Assembly (NCBI GenBank): GCA_964548275.1
Contig: CAZJQI010000048.1
Location: 1-33,484 of the forward strand
Length of the DNA stretch: 33,484 nt
Source: JAUVUV01 sp964548275
GTDB taxonomy: Bacteria; Gemmatimonadota; Glassbacteria; GWA2-58-10
Direction: 5' to 3'
This document shows, piece by piece, positions 22,894 to 31,942 of the stretch. Every line of letters starts with the position of its first letter. Within the stretch, counting starts at the first letter, position 1. Position numbers and translations under genes: made by a program. The notes under the pieces were generated by a model that did not search any database, was not told the origin of the DNA, and was given only the letters and a program-made list of their open reading frames with translations.

Positions 22894-25356
22894 ATGAAAA
22901 TTTTCTATCAATGCTTGCTGTGCCGCTCTCTCTATCCTCTGATATTAATCCTTCTGGTATCGATCCCGCTGGTATCGAGCTGTTCCATTAAAAAGTCCGC
23001 CAGCCAAAATCCTGCGTACAACTACGTTGCCGAGGGAAGAGGCACCTGGATCAGCAGCGCAAGGGGTGTCAATTGGGATTCGACTATGGCCGCGTTGAAA
23101 GATGCGGGCTACAACATGATCTTCCCCAATCTGTGTACCGGAGGCGCTGCTTTTTACAAAAGCGAGTTCCTGCCCATGGTCGGCGAGCGCGACGAACTGG
23201 CCCTGTGCATCGAGGCCGCTCATAAATACGGTATCGAGGTTCACGTATGGAGAATCAACTGGTTCATGATGGGCTGTCCGGACTCCTTCACAACCCGGAT
23301 GGAAAAGGAAGGCAGGATTCAGTACAGCTATGACGGTAAAAGAAACCCCGAGGTCACGGCCAGGCACGGCTACAGCCAGAACCGCGATTGGCTCTGCCCG
23401 TCACACCCGGAGAACAGGAAGCTGGAGCTGGAGGTCATGCTGGAGCAGGTCCGTAACTATGATGTAGACGGCGTGCATTTCGACTATATGCGCTACGGCT
23501 GGCCCGACATGTGTTACTGCGATGGCTGCCGGGAAAGGTTCGCCGAAGAAAGTGGGCTGGACATGTCCAATTGGCCGAAAGATTTCATTGAAGGCGGCCG
23601 GTACTGGGAAGCATACCTGGATTGGCGTCGGCATTTGATCCACTCCTCGGCCCGGGAGATCGCCCGCGCGGTGCACACCTATGATCCTTACGTTTGCGTT
23701 TCCCTGGCAGCCCGGGGAGGTGGCCAGTACACAATTGACAGCGATGCCCAGGTCTGGTGGGAATGGATCCGTGAAGGCATTCTGGATTTTGTCTGCCCGA
23801 TGAACTATACCACTGAACCGGATAGATTCGTCGCTCTCATGAAATCCCACCTCCCGCGCGTAAGGGGCCGGATTCCCTATTACAGCGGCGTGGGGATGTA
23901 TCGAATGAGAGCCTATACTTCTCTTAAGGAGACTGTTGAACTCGGACGTGGTCTCGGGCAGGATGGATTCCTGACTTTTCAAATGGGAAGCTTGCTTCCC
24001 GTGCTCCCGGAATCAAAAGCCGAGCTGACAAAACAGCCGGCGCTGCTACCCCATAGGGCGCCTGAGATCAGGTTCATCCTGGAACCCTCGGGGCGTGAAA
24101 GCGAGGAAGGCTTTGCCATATACGCCCCGGGAGATCAGGTAAAGTTCAAAGCCAGTGTGATGTTCAAAGGAAAGTTGAAGGCGGGTATCAGCCGGATCCG
24201 TGGAGATATAGTCATGCAAAAGATAACCGGGGAGACAGCCGCCAGAATACAGACTTTTGATCTTAATAAGAGTTCAATCAGGGAATTATCCGTAGCATGC
24301 GCTCTACCCGGCCGCTACCGGCTGGCCTTTTATGGAACCATGACTCTAAGCACCGGGGAGGAAAAACCTTTTATTGCCAGGAGTTTCCCGTTCGAGGTTG
24401 GCTCGGGAATGAGCGTTACCTGGCCGGACCGGATCGTGCGAGGTGCGAACATCAATAGCAGGGCCACGGAGGAAGACATCGCCCATTATGCCAGGGAATG
24501 GAATGGCTACGCTGTACGAATCCTTGTAAACAGTATAACTGACGAGGAGCCTCCCTATGCGGTGAGTGAAGAGAGAAAGGCAAGGGTCTTCGGCTGCCTC
24601 GACCTCTGTCTCAAGTACGACCTGCTGACTGTGTTCTCGCCCAGCGCTTCATTCCGGGACAACGACAAATTTTTCAGCAACGAGCAGTGGCTCGCTGCTT
24701 TCAAGGACTTCTGGAGGGAAGTGGCCACACGTTATAAAGACAAAGGACCCATTGTTTACGATCTGATTAATGAGCCGTGGGGAGATGAAGCGCGGCTGCG
24801 CTGGTCAGACTATGCCAAAGAACTGACAGCTGCTATTCGAGAAATAGATACCCTCCATACTATCATGGTAGTGCCGCCGGAGTGGGGCTGGCCGAATGGA
24901 TTCCAGTACCTGGAGCCTACCGGCGATAAAAACACCGTATACAGCTTCCATTTCTACGGCCCCATGGATTTCACTCATCAACGCAACAAGGGACATATGA
25001 GGACTACCGAGCAGCAGTGGCGGGAGCGTGTCTATCCCGGATTCCTCCAGGGCGAAGAGTGGGATAAGGAGAGGTTACGCAAGGAGGTGCAAAAAGCCGC
25101 CAGGTGGCGGGACAGGTATGAAGTGCGGATGTGGTGTGGCGAATTCGGGGTGGCGCGCTGGGCACGGGGCGCATATCGCTGGACAACGGACTGGATCGAT
25201 GTGCTGGAGGAGGAAAAAATCGGCTGGGCCTACTATGTATATCGCGGCTGGCAGCATATGGATATGGCGATGGACTCCACCAGCAGGCAAGAGACACCGC
25301 GTACAGAAACTGATGTTGCAAGGCTGTACAAAAGTTACTTTGCCAAAACAGAATAA
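22894..25356 (+). CDS. Lipoprotein with two glycosidase barrels (GHL10-like plus GH5-like)
   Basis: 820 residues. The lipobox is LVSSC with C30, and Ser at +2 would allow outer-membrane sorting. Residues 45-370 form a GHL10/DUF187-like TIM barrel (GRGTWISSARGVNWDSTMAA, DVDGVHFDYMRYG with D192 and D197, and a Cys loop CYCDGC). A beta-rich linker, 390-505, resembles an immunoglobulin-like domain. Residues 510-815 form a GH5/cellulase-type barrel: acid/base Glu in VYDLINEPWG (E627), HFYGP (H686) and nucleophile Glu in MWCGEFGVARW (E750). The second barrel looks catalytically complete. The two domains probably process one glycan in sequence at the cell surface. An AAGGAGAG site precedes the ATG. 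The substrate is unknown. Confidence 0.87.
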   Translation: MKIFYQCLLCRSLYPLILILLVSIPLVSSCSIKKSASQNPAYNYVAEGRGTWISSARGVNWDSTMAALKDAGYNMIFPNLCTGGAAFYKSEFLPMVGERDELALCIEAAHKYGIEVHVWRINWFMMGCPDSFTTRMEKEGRIQYSYDGKRNPEVTARHGYSQNRDWLCPSHPENRKLELEVMLEQVRNYDVDGVHFDYMRYGWPDMCYCDGCRERFAEESGLDMSNWPKDFIEGGRYWEAYLDWRRHLIHSSAREIARAVHTYDPYVCVSLAARGGGQYTIDSDAQVWWEWIREGILDFVCPMNYTTEPDRFVALMKSHLPRVRGRIPYYSGVGMYRMRAYTSLKETVELGRGLGQDGFLTFQMGSLLPVLPESKAELTKQPALLPHRAPEIRFILEPSGRESEEGFAIYAPGDQVKFKASVMFKGKLKAGISRIRGDIVMQKITGETAARIQTFDLNKSSIRELSVACALPGRYRLAFYGTMTLSTGEEKPFIARSFPFEVGSGMSVTWPDRIVRGANINSRATEEDIAHYAREWNGYAVRILVNSITDEEPPYAVSEERKARVFGCLDLCLKYDLLTVFSPSASFRDNDKFFSNEQWLAAFKDFWREVATRYKDKGPIVYDLINEPWGDEARLRWSDYAKELTAAIREIDTLHTIMVVPPEWGWPNGFQYLEPTGDKNTVYSFHFYGPMDFTHQRNKGHMRTTEQQWRERVYPGFLQGEEWDKERLRKEVQKAARWRDRYEVRMWCGEFGVARWARGAYRWTTDWIDVLEEEKIGWAYYVYRGWQHMDMAMDSTSRQETPRTETDVARLYKSYFAKTE

Positions 25357-25628
25357 GGGAATCTCAGATAAAGCCGGTGGAAATATCCCGGGTGGGAAAA
25401 GAATTTGATTCGGCAAATGGGGACTTCAATCCCTCAATCTGAACCATGCGCTATTATTTTAGTGGATTGGGATAATTTTTCTTCGAATGAATCCGGGTTG
25501 AAAAAACATGTCAATAGTGGCAGATTTTGTACGCGAGCTTATGCGTCATTTTTGAAAATTTTACGCAGCATTTAACATTTAAGCCAAAAATAAGAATCAG
25601 CCGGGATAGCCAGCCGGAACGTTCAGGC

Positions 25629-26165
25629 TTAATCTCTCAGCAGAGTGATCAACTGGCTCACCTTGGCCAGCTTTTCAGGCGACATGGAGTTCATCACGCG
25701 GCCAGCCTCCCTCTTGCGCATTTTGGTCAGGACCTTGGCGGCTGAGAAATCCGGCAGATTATCCATCACCTTGCCAGCGTCCACTGATTTCATGTTCTCC
25801 AACAGGCTGGCTATCTCCCCGTACCGGATATCCATGATCGAGTCCTCCTCGGCGCTTGCCTGATCAAGCTGCGCCTGGATATCCTCCAGCATCGTCCGGC
25901 GCTGGGCTATTTCCTCTTCCCTGCGCGCCTGCTCAGCCTTCTCGGCCTCAAGCCTTTCTTTCTCTTTCTGCAGTAAATAGCGCTCCTTATCGTATATACT
26001 GAGACTGTCCGGCAGGACACCGGCAGCCAGGAGGCTGTCGATATTCACTCCCGGCGGAGGCGGCTCTGTGTATTCCTTTGTGTACCAGATAATGCCTGTG
26101 AACAACCCCACGATCAGGAGAAAGGAGAGTATAAACCCGCCCATGAACTGTAGGAACTTAGTCAT
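25629..26165 (-). CDS. MotE-like flagellar protein with MgtE-N-type domain
   Basis: 178 residues: one N-terminal transmembrane helix (about 8-28), a Pro-rich linker (TEPPPPG), a charged coiled coil (about 58-108) and a C-terminal MgtE-N-like helical domain (113-178; NLPDFSAAKVLTKMRKREAGRVMNSM). Such proteins follow fliJ in many flagellar operons. In alphaproteobacteria, MotE chaperones periplasmic motor or stator-associated partners. The topology predicts a periplasmic C-terminal part anchored in the inner membrane. It is the last gene of the flagellar unit, 88 bases after fliJ. The name is assigned from domain layout and context rather than close sequence identity. Confidence 0.75.
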   Translation of the reverse strand: MTKFLQFMGGFILSFLLIVGLFTGIIWYTKEYTEPPPPGVNIDSLLAAGVLPDSLSIYDKERYLLQKEKERLEAEKAEQARREEEIAQRRTMLEDIQAQLDQASAEEDSIMDIRYGEIASLLENMKSVDAGKVMDNLPDFSAAKVLTKMRKREAGRVMNSMSPEKLAKVSQLITLLRD

Positions 26166-26253
26166 TTTCCTTTTTTCCCAAAGGCATTCGACCCGGTGAA
26201 AGATTTATGCGCGAATAAAATACCAGAATGTTCGCACAATGAATTCCATTTTT

Positions 26254-26712
26254 TCAATGGCTTTCTTCCTTGTCGTTCTGGTATGCTCGCACGCTGAGTT
26301 CATCCATGAACTTCTGTTCCATGATGCGTAATTTTTTCCTGTATTCCTCGTATCTTTTTTCTTTCAAGCGTTCCAGTATTTTTTTGTCTTTTGTAATTTC
26401 GATCAGCTTTTCTCTATGCTGTCTCACCTTTTCGGCCAGATCCTCGATAGTCTTTTTCTGGTGATGGATATCGGCAAGCAATTTCTCTGTGTAGTGGCTG
26501 AAATTCGTCAAGTCCATGGCGGTTATCGAAGGTTTCAGCTTGTGTGCGTTGTATTCTTCGATCTGTTCCTCGAGCCTGTCGATCATCGCCTCCAGCAGCG
26601 ACTCGCTCTGGGCAAGAACTACTAATGCCTTTGCCAGTTCGCGTTTTTTTAACTCCTCCCTGGTTTTGGTGGTTTCCATAACCTTCTGCAACCTGAACTC
26701 GAACTGTTTCAT
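26254..26712 (-). CDS. fliJ: Flagellar export ATPase stalk protein FliJ
   Basis: FliJ is the central coiled-coil stalk of the flagellar type III export ATPase and couples FliI hexamer action to the gate. The 152-residue protein is almost all heptad-like helix, with the family N terminus MKQFEFRLQKVMETTKTREE and a charged C-terminal helix (YEEYRKKLRIMEQKFMDEL). Its length fits FliJ (about 147). An AGGA site lies just before the ATG. It sits directly after fliI, as in most flagellar operons; low sequence conservation makes position the main support. Confidence 0.88.
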   Translation of the reverse strand: MKQFEFRLQKVMETTKTREELKKRELAKALVVLAQSESLLEAMIDRLEEQIEEYNAHKLKPSITAMDLTNFSHYTEKLLADIHHQKKTIEDLAEKVRQHREKLIEITKDKKILERLKEKRYEEYRKKLRIMEQKFMDELSVRAYQNDKEESH

Positions 26713-26767
26713 CTTAATCCTGAGCTGTATTCCCGTTGCCTTTTAACAAAACTCATTGTCAAACCAT

Positions 26768-28201
26768 TCAAGTCGTTCTAACCTGAGGTTGAGCAGATGG
26801 CTGGTTATCAGCAGTCTCCTGGCCGGGGGTTTCTATATTGTTATACAGAGAGCCGAGCTTTTCCAGCGTTTTTTCAAAACTGGTATGCTCGTTAATATCC
26901 TGGCGAAGGAAACCGTTCACCGAATCTATCGACCTGATAGCCTTGTCGATACCCGGATTCGACCCGGCCTGGTAAGCGCCGATATTGATCAGGTCCTCCG
27001 ACTCCCGGTAAATTGCCAGGACTTCGAGCAGGCTTTGCATTTTCTTGCGGTGCTCCGCGCTGACCACATCGATCATCACCCTGCTGACACTGTCGAGCAC
27101 ATCGATGGCCGGGTAGTGGTTCATCGAGGCGAGCCTGCGGCTAAGCACGATATGCCCGTCGAGGATTGAACGCATGTAGTCGGCAATCGGTTCGTCCATG
27201 TCATCCTGTTCGACAAGCACAGTATAAAGGCCGGTGATACTGCCGTGTTCGAGTTTCCCGGCCCTTTCCATAAGCCGCGGCAGCATGGCGAAGACCGATG
27301 GGGTGTAACCTTTGGTGGTCGGTGGTTCTCCCACCGCGAGTCCGATCTCGCGCTGGGCCATGGCCATCCGGGTTACTGAATCCATCAGGAGCATCACATC
27401 CATATCCTGATCGCGGAAATATTCGGCGATGGCCGTAGCCACAAAGGCTCCTTTCAACCTGACCAGAGCTGGCTGATCACTGGTGGCGGCAATCACTACC
27501 GAGCGCTTCAGGCCCTCGGTGCCGAGGTCGCGCTCGATAAAGTCCCGCACCTCGCGGCCGCGCTCGCCGATCAGGGCGATCACGTTCACGTCCGCCTCGG
27601 TGTTACGGGCAATCATGCCAAGCATCACGGACTTCCCAATCCCGCTGGCGCTGAAAATCCCCACGCGCTGTCCCTTGCCGCAAGTAAGAAGGCCGTCAAT
27701 GGCCCGGATTCCAGTGGGAATAGGCTCAGTGATCCGCGTCCGCTCCATGGGGCTGGGCGGCTGGCGGTAGGCTGAGACAGTATCCTGGAGATCAAGCGGT
27801 CCTTTGCTGTCAATCGGAAAGCCGAGCCCGTCGAGAACCCTTCCCAGAAGCGCGGAACCCGCCTCGACTGAGAACATCGTTTTGTCCGCGATAACCTCGC
27901 ACCCCGGAGCGATACCTTCCATCGTGCCCAGGGGCATCAGAAGAACCTTATTTTCCTTGAAACCGACTACTTCGGCTTTGTCCTCCCGCCTGCCGTCCCG
28001 GCTCCTGATACGGCAGACCTGTCCAAGCGATACGTCCGGACCGATTGACTCGATTATCAGACCCACTACCCGGTTAACCTTGCCGTTGAGGACTATATCC
28101 TCGCTGTTGTTAAGGGTCTGCAAGTATCGGGAAAAATGTCCGTCCGATTCATTCTTCTTTGATGGCGGATTCTTCCGCTTTCTTTGCGGTTTTGTTTCCA
28201 T
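26768..28201 (-). CDS. fliI: Flagellum-specific ATP synthase FliI
   Basis: The hexameric ATPase of the flagellar type III export apparatus, related to F1-beta. The 477-residue protein has an N-terminal barrel (about 35-105), the Walker A loop SASGIGKS (184-191), IGERGREVRDFIERDLG, Walker B LLMDSVTRMA (D274), and DEPIADYMRSILDGHIVLSR of export ATPases. A disordered basic leader (METKPQRKRKNPPSKK) and a Gln/Pro-rich tail extend the usual form. The ATG at 28201 overlaps the fliH stop by 53 bases; no later ATG precedes the conserved VNRVVGLIIES strand, so the overlap is probably real. Confidence 0.96.
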   Translation of the reverse strand: METKPQRKRKNPPSKKNESDGHFSRYLQTLNNSEDIVLNGKVNRVVGLIIESIGPDVSLGQVCRIRSRDGRREDKAEVVGFKENKVLLMPLGTMEGIAPGCEVIADKTMFSVEAGSALLGRVLDGLGFPIDSKGPLDLQDTVSAYRQPPSPMERTRITEPIPTGIRAIDGLLTCGKGQRVGIFSASGIGKSVMLGMIARNTEADVNVIALIGERGREVRDFIERDLGTEGLKRSVVIAATSDQPALVRLKGAFVATAIAEYFRDQDMDVMLLMDSVTRMAMAQREIGLAVGEPPTTKGYTPSVFAMLPRLMERAGKLEHGSITGLYTVLVEQDDMDEPIADYMRSILDGHIVLSRRLASMNHYPAIDVLDSVSRVMIDVVSAEHRKKMQSLLEVLAIYRESEDLINIGAYQAGSNPGIDKAIRSIDSVNGFLRQDINEHTSFEKTLEKLGSLYNNIETPGQETADNQPSAQPQVRTT

Positions 28202-28895
28202 TGCCGAATGCCTGTTTCAGGGCTTTTTCGATTTCGGAGAACCTGCTTTCGATGCGGGCGTCGATATTACCGGCCTCGGTTTCCACCACACATCCGCCCT
28301 GGTCGATCTTTTTATCCGGCCGGATCTCGAGCTTTCCAATGCCATCGCCAATAAAAATGATGTCGTCCTGGTGGGCTCGCACCTCTTCGAGGTCTTCCGG
28401 ATTGATCCTGATAATCACCTTGTCCTTCTCGGTGACCATTTTCACAGCGGCCTTGATAGTTTTCTTGATCAAATCGCTATTCATAACAGCGGCAGTGTCA
28501 ACAAACTTGCGTGCTATGGCAAGTGACATATCCACCACTACTGTTTCGGCTTCTTTAAGGAGCGTCTGGCGCGCTTCCTTGAGCGATTCGATTACGCTGG
28601 CAAGCTGAGCGACTTTCTCAGATATTTTATCCTCAGCGGCAGAGGCACCCTCCTCTTTGCCTTTTTCATAAGCCTCCTTGACCTTCTGCTCGGTTTCCTC
28701 CTCCCACTGCGTGCGGGCCTCGGCCAGTTTCTCCTCCAGATACTCCTTGACCCGCTCATCCTCCTGGGGAGCGACCTGCTCAGCAGGGGTGTTAAATTCC
28801 AGTTCGCTGAACTCCCCCTCTGAGTTCCCTGAATCCTGAGCTAGGTTTTTAATAAAAATTCTCTTTATCGGTGCACCGGCCTTGATGACTACCAT
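28149..28895 (-). CDS. fliH: Flagellar assembly protein FliH
   Basis: FliH dimers bind FliI and tether it to the C ring during export. The 248-residue protein has a variable acidic N terminus and a long glutamate-rich coiled coil (about 45-100, with REARTQWEEE-type heptads and AYEKGKEEG repeats). The conserved C-terminal domain follows (EAETVVVDMSLAIARKFV, VIIRINPEDLEEV, QGGCVVETEAGNIDARIE), typical of FliH/V-ATPase E-like stators. It lies 65 bases after fliG and overlaps fliI. An AGGG-type site precedes the ATG. Confidence 0.92.
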   Translation of the reverse strand: MVVIKAGAPIKRIFIKNLAQDSGNSEGEFSELEFNTPAEQVAPQEDERVKEYLEEKLAEARTQWEEETEQKVKEAYEKGKEEGASAAEDKISEKVAQLASVIESLKEARQTLLKEAETVVVDMSLAIARKFVDTAAVMNSDLIKKTIKAAVKMVTEKDKVIIRINPEDLEEVRAHQDDIIFIGDGIGKLEIRPDKKIDQGGCVVETEAGNIDARIESRFSEIEKALKQAFGNGNKTAKKAEESAIKEE

Positions 28896-28960
28896 ATAAA
28901 AACCCTGGTTCAGATTACACTTGGGTATTTTCTAGAAGCTCTGCGGAGACTTACAGAAGG

Positions 28961-29983
28961 TTATTCAACCAAGGTATCCTCAGCTCCACCCTTTCCGCTA
29001 ATCACTATCTCGCCGTCCTCCTCGAGCGAACGCACGATATCCACAATACGCTGCTGTACCTCTTCAACATCCCGGAGACGAACCGGGCCCATGAAATCCA
29101 TCTCTTCCTGAATGAGCTGCGAAACCCGTTCGGAAACGTTATTGAATATCTTGTTCCGCATCTCCTCGCTCGTGCCCTTGAGCGCAACGCTGAGGTCTTT
29201 GACATCGACCTCCTTGAGCACGCGCTGTATGCTCTTATCGTCCAGGAGCAGGATGTCATCGAAGACGAACATCAGGTTCTTAACCTCGGTTGCCAGCTCG
29301 GGGTCTTTCTGCACCAGGTTGTCGAGTATCTTCCGCTCCGTGGCTCTGTCGGCGAGGTTGAGGATTTCGGCGATGCTTTGTGCACCTCCCGCCGAGGAAA
29401 GATCCTGGCCGAGCACGCTTTCGAGCTGGCTTTCCAGCACCTTTTCCACATCATTGAGCAATTCAGGGCTGATCTTGCCCATCGTAGCGATGCGGTAGAC
29501 TATCTCGTTCTGGAGTTGTTCCGGCAACTCGGCGAGGATGGAGGCGGCCTGTTGCGAATCGAGGTGGGCCATGATCACGGCAACTGTCTGCGGGTGTTCG
29601 TTCATGATAAAATTCAGAAGCTGGGCCGGATCGACTTTTTTCAGAAGTTTGAACCCGGAAACGTGAAGTGCGCTTTGCACTTTGGCCAGTATCTGGGCCG
29701 CGCGAGGGCCTCCAAGGGCCTGCTCGAGTACGTTGCGGGCATAGTCTATGCCGCCCTGGGCGATGTACTCCTGGGCAAGCACCATCTGGTAGAACTCTTC
29801 CACTACGGCGTCCGTTATTGCCGAGGAGATATCACTCATGTTGGCGATCTGGATCGAAAGTTTTTCGATATCGCGTTCGCCCATGTTCTTGAAAATGGAA
29901 CTCGACGCCTCCACACCGAGAGCGACTACCAGGATTGCGGCTTTCTTAAGGCCTGTGAGGCTTTCATAGGTCAGCTCGGCCAT
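28961..29983 (-). CDS. fliG: Flagellar motor switch protein FliG
   Basis: FliG forms the upper C ring on the MS ring and contacts the stators for torque. The 340-residue length is standard. Visible features: N-terminal LTGLKKAAILVVALG; middle-domain EHPQTVAVIMAHLD with the hinge MGKISPELLNDVEKVLE; C-terminal FVFDDILLLDDKSIQRVLKEVD, where torque-helix charges reside. A C-terminal tail follows (EDTLVE). Its ATG shares one base with the fliF TAA stop (TAATG), pointing to translational coupling. Confidence 0.97.
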   Translation of the reverse strand: MAELTYESLTGLKKAAILVVALGVEASSSIFKNMGERDIEKLSIQIANMSDISSAITDAVVEEFYQMVLAQEYIAQGGIDYARNVLEQALGGPRAAQILAKVQSALHVSGFKLLKKVDPAQLLNFIMNEHPQTVAVIMAHLDSQQAASILAELPEQLQNEIVYRIATMGKISPELLNDVEKVLESQLESVLGQDLSSAGGAQSIAEILNLADRATERKILDNLVQKDPELATEVKNLMFVFDDILLLDDKSIQRVLKEVDVKDLSVALKGTSEEMRNKIFNNVSERVSQLIQEEMDFMGPVRLRDVEEVQQRIVDIVRSLEEDGEIVISGKGGAEDTLVE

Positions 29984-31512
29984 TATTCACCAGCCTCCTC
30001 TTCTACCATCCAGGTTTTAATTAGTTTAGCCACATTGGCAGGCTTTTCTTTGGCAAAGATCAACACCTGCTCCTGTATCTGGGCGCGTTTCTGAGCATCG
30101 AGGGAAATTTCCTCCTCGATCGGTACCGCGGTTTCGATCCCTTCTTCCGCAGCTTCCTTGGGTGGCAGAATCTTCAGGGACCTGAGCAGTGATCTTGCAA
30201 AAAGTACAAAAATCAGGATCGAAACTACAAGGAGCATCTTTTGCGCGATATTATACCAGAACTCTCTTCTTTCAGCCTGTTCCAGCAGTTCCCTTTCCCG
30301 GTCCAGTTGCGTTGTATCGAAATTGAACTGGTTAATCGCGACCTGGTCTCCGCGCAAAGGATCGTATCCTACTGAATTTTGCACAATTAAGCGGATATTG
30401 TCAAGTTCTTCTTGGGAGCGCGGAACATTCTGCCGTACTGGTTCACCGCCCTCTGGAGGGCTTACCATTGCATAGGTGTGGTTGATAAAGACTGCCACTG
30501 TGAGTCGCCTGATACTGCCGGCATCCTGGACCAAGTGCTCCATTCTTTCGCTAATTTCAAAGTTGGTGATCGCGCTTTCGTTGGTGGTAGAGGAAGTTTC
30601 GCGCTCGTTGGATTGGACCGTTTCATCGCGCTGTTCGCCTCGCACCGCGACGTTAGCGGGATCGAACTGGCGGATGGTCTGGTCCACTTTCTGGAAATCT
30701 ATCTCCGAGGAAATCCTTACCACGCTGTTGCCCTGGCCGAGCACGCCGTTGAGCAGAGACTGCACCTTGCGGGTGAGGTAGTCCTCCATGCGTTGTCTGA
30801 GTTCGAGCTGGTGGGCGGTCAGCTTGACCATCGGGTCGATAGTCTGAACCGTGGAAAGAAGTTTGCCGTAAGAGTCGACAACGGTAATTTTTTCCGGTTC
30901 CAGGCCCTCGATGCTGCTTGCTACGAGGTGTGTTATCCCCATGATCTGTTTCTCATCCAGTTCGGAGGAGGGCCTTAGTCTAAGCATCACCGAAGCGGTG
31001 GGCTCTTTCTGGTCCTCTGTAAACAGGCGCTCTTCCGGAATAACGATATGCACCCGCGCCTTTTCCACATTGCGCACGGTCTCTATAGAGCGGGAGAGTT
31101 CGCCCTCCAGGGCGCGCCGATAGTTAATTTTCTGTACGAAATCAGTTACACCGATATTAACCTTATCGAATATCTCGTAACCCACCCCGGAGGCCCGCGG
31201 CAGGCTCTTGCCGGCCAGGTTCAGCCTGGTTTCCGGGATTTCATTGGAAGGGATGAGGATCACCATCCCGTTCTGCTCTGCTTTATAAGGGATCTTTTCG
31301 GCTCCCAGTTCCATGACAATATTGGCCGAATCGTCCTCATCCAGCCCAGAATAGAGCACCTCATACTTGGGTCGCTGGGCCCAGATCAGCAAAGCGATCA
31401 TGCCGAGAATCGAGATGAAAGTAACCCCCATCATGCCGAATCGCTGGTTGGGGCTTAATCTTGTCCAGACATCCCTGGCCTGGGTCAGAAAATTTTGAAA
31501 AAATTCGTTCAT
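29983..31512 (-). CDS. fliF: Flagellar MS-ring protein FliF
   Basis: FliF assembles the MS ring in the inner membrane. The 509-residue protein has a first transmembrane helix at about 26-45 and secretin-like ring-building domains (VLYSGLDEDDSANIVMEL, ARVHIVIPEERLF, SVMLRLRP). A second helix lies at about 426-442. The cytoplasmic FliG-binding tail ends PANVAKLIKTWMVEEEAGE. At about 510 residues it is shorter than E. coli FliF (about 550) but within the family range. It follows fliE by 51 bases and couples to fliG through TAATG. Confidence 0.96.
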   Translation of the reverse strand: MNEFFQNFLTQARDVWTRLSPNQRFGMMGVTFISILGMIALLIWAQRPKYEVLYSGLDEDDSANIVMELGAEKIPYKAEQNGMVILIPSNEIPETRLNLAGKSLPRASGVGYEIFDKVNIGVTDFVQKINYRRALEGELSRSIETVRNVEKARVHIVIPEERLFTEDQKEPTASVMLRLRPSSELDEKQIMGITHLVASSIEGLEPEKITVVDSYGKLLSTVQTIDPMVKLTAHQLELRQRMEDYLTRKVQSLLNGVLGQGNSVVRISSEIDFQKVDQTIRQFDPANVAVRGEQRDETVQSNERETSSTTNESAITNFEISERMEHLVQDAGSIRRLTVAVFINHTYAMVSPPEGGEPVRQNVPRSQEELDNIRLIVQNSVGYDPLRGDQVAINQFNFDTTQLDRERELLEQAERREFWYNIAQKMLLVVSILIFVLFARSLLRSLKILPPKEAAEEGIETAVPIEEEISLDAQKRAQIQEQVLIFAKEKPANVAKLIKTWMVEEEAGE

Positions 31513-31563
31513 CTAGCTGCCTTTTCCTGTGTTTACTGGTTAAGGTGTATGTTTTTCATTCAA

Positions 31564-31911
31564 TCAGACTGACATCCTCTTTATTTCCTGGTAAGCGTCA
31601 AGCATTTTATTGCGCAGTTCCATTAACAGTTGAAAGCTGGTGGAGGCTTTTTCCACGGCAATCATCACTTCATGAACATCACTGATTTCTCCGGCTATGA
31701 AATCTTCAATTTTCCCTTTGGAGATTTCCTGCAGTTTATCGACATCGTAGATAAAATTCTTGATCGACTCCTGGAAAGAGACTTCCTCGCGAGGCTGGGG
31801 GCCGGGCAAAGGCATACCCTTTAGGGGCTCTTGCGGAGAGGCGGGGATAGGAGCACCTGGCTTTATCTGCGGTAACTCCGGCCGAAACGGTTCTATTCTG
31901 AAATCTGCCAT
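31564..31911 (-). CDS. fliE: Flagellar hook-basal body protein FliE
   Basis: FliE joins the MS ring to the proximal rod. The 115-residue protein carries the conserved helical core from about 45: VSFQESIKNFIYDVDKLQ, GEISDVHEVMIAVEKAS and the terminal FQLLMELRNKMLDAYQEIKRM. The first 42 residues are unusually proline-rich (PELPQIKPGAPIPASPQEP) and may be an export-signal tether. It lies between the unknown 105-residue gene and fliF. Confidence 0.93.
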   Translation of the reverse strand: MADFRIEPFRPELPQIKPGAPIPASPQEPLKGMPLPGPQPREEVSFQESIKNFIYDVDKLQEISKGKIEDFIAGEISDVHEVMIAVEKASTSFQLLMELRNKMLDAYQEIKRMSV

Positions 31912-31942
31912 TTTCTACTCCTCATTACTGATCTTGGAACTG

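Noticed and set aside
25357..25628. Possible sigma-54 site (TGGCAGA) or terminator in the convergent gap
   Set aside because: No TTGC at the -12 position and only 4-base stems; nothing in these 272 bases can be supported.
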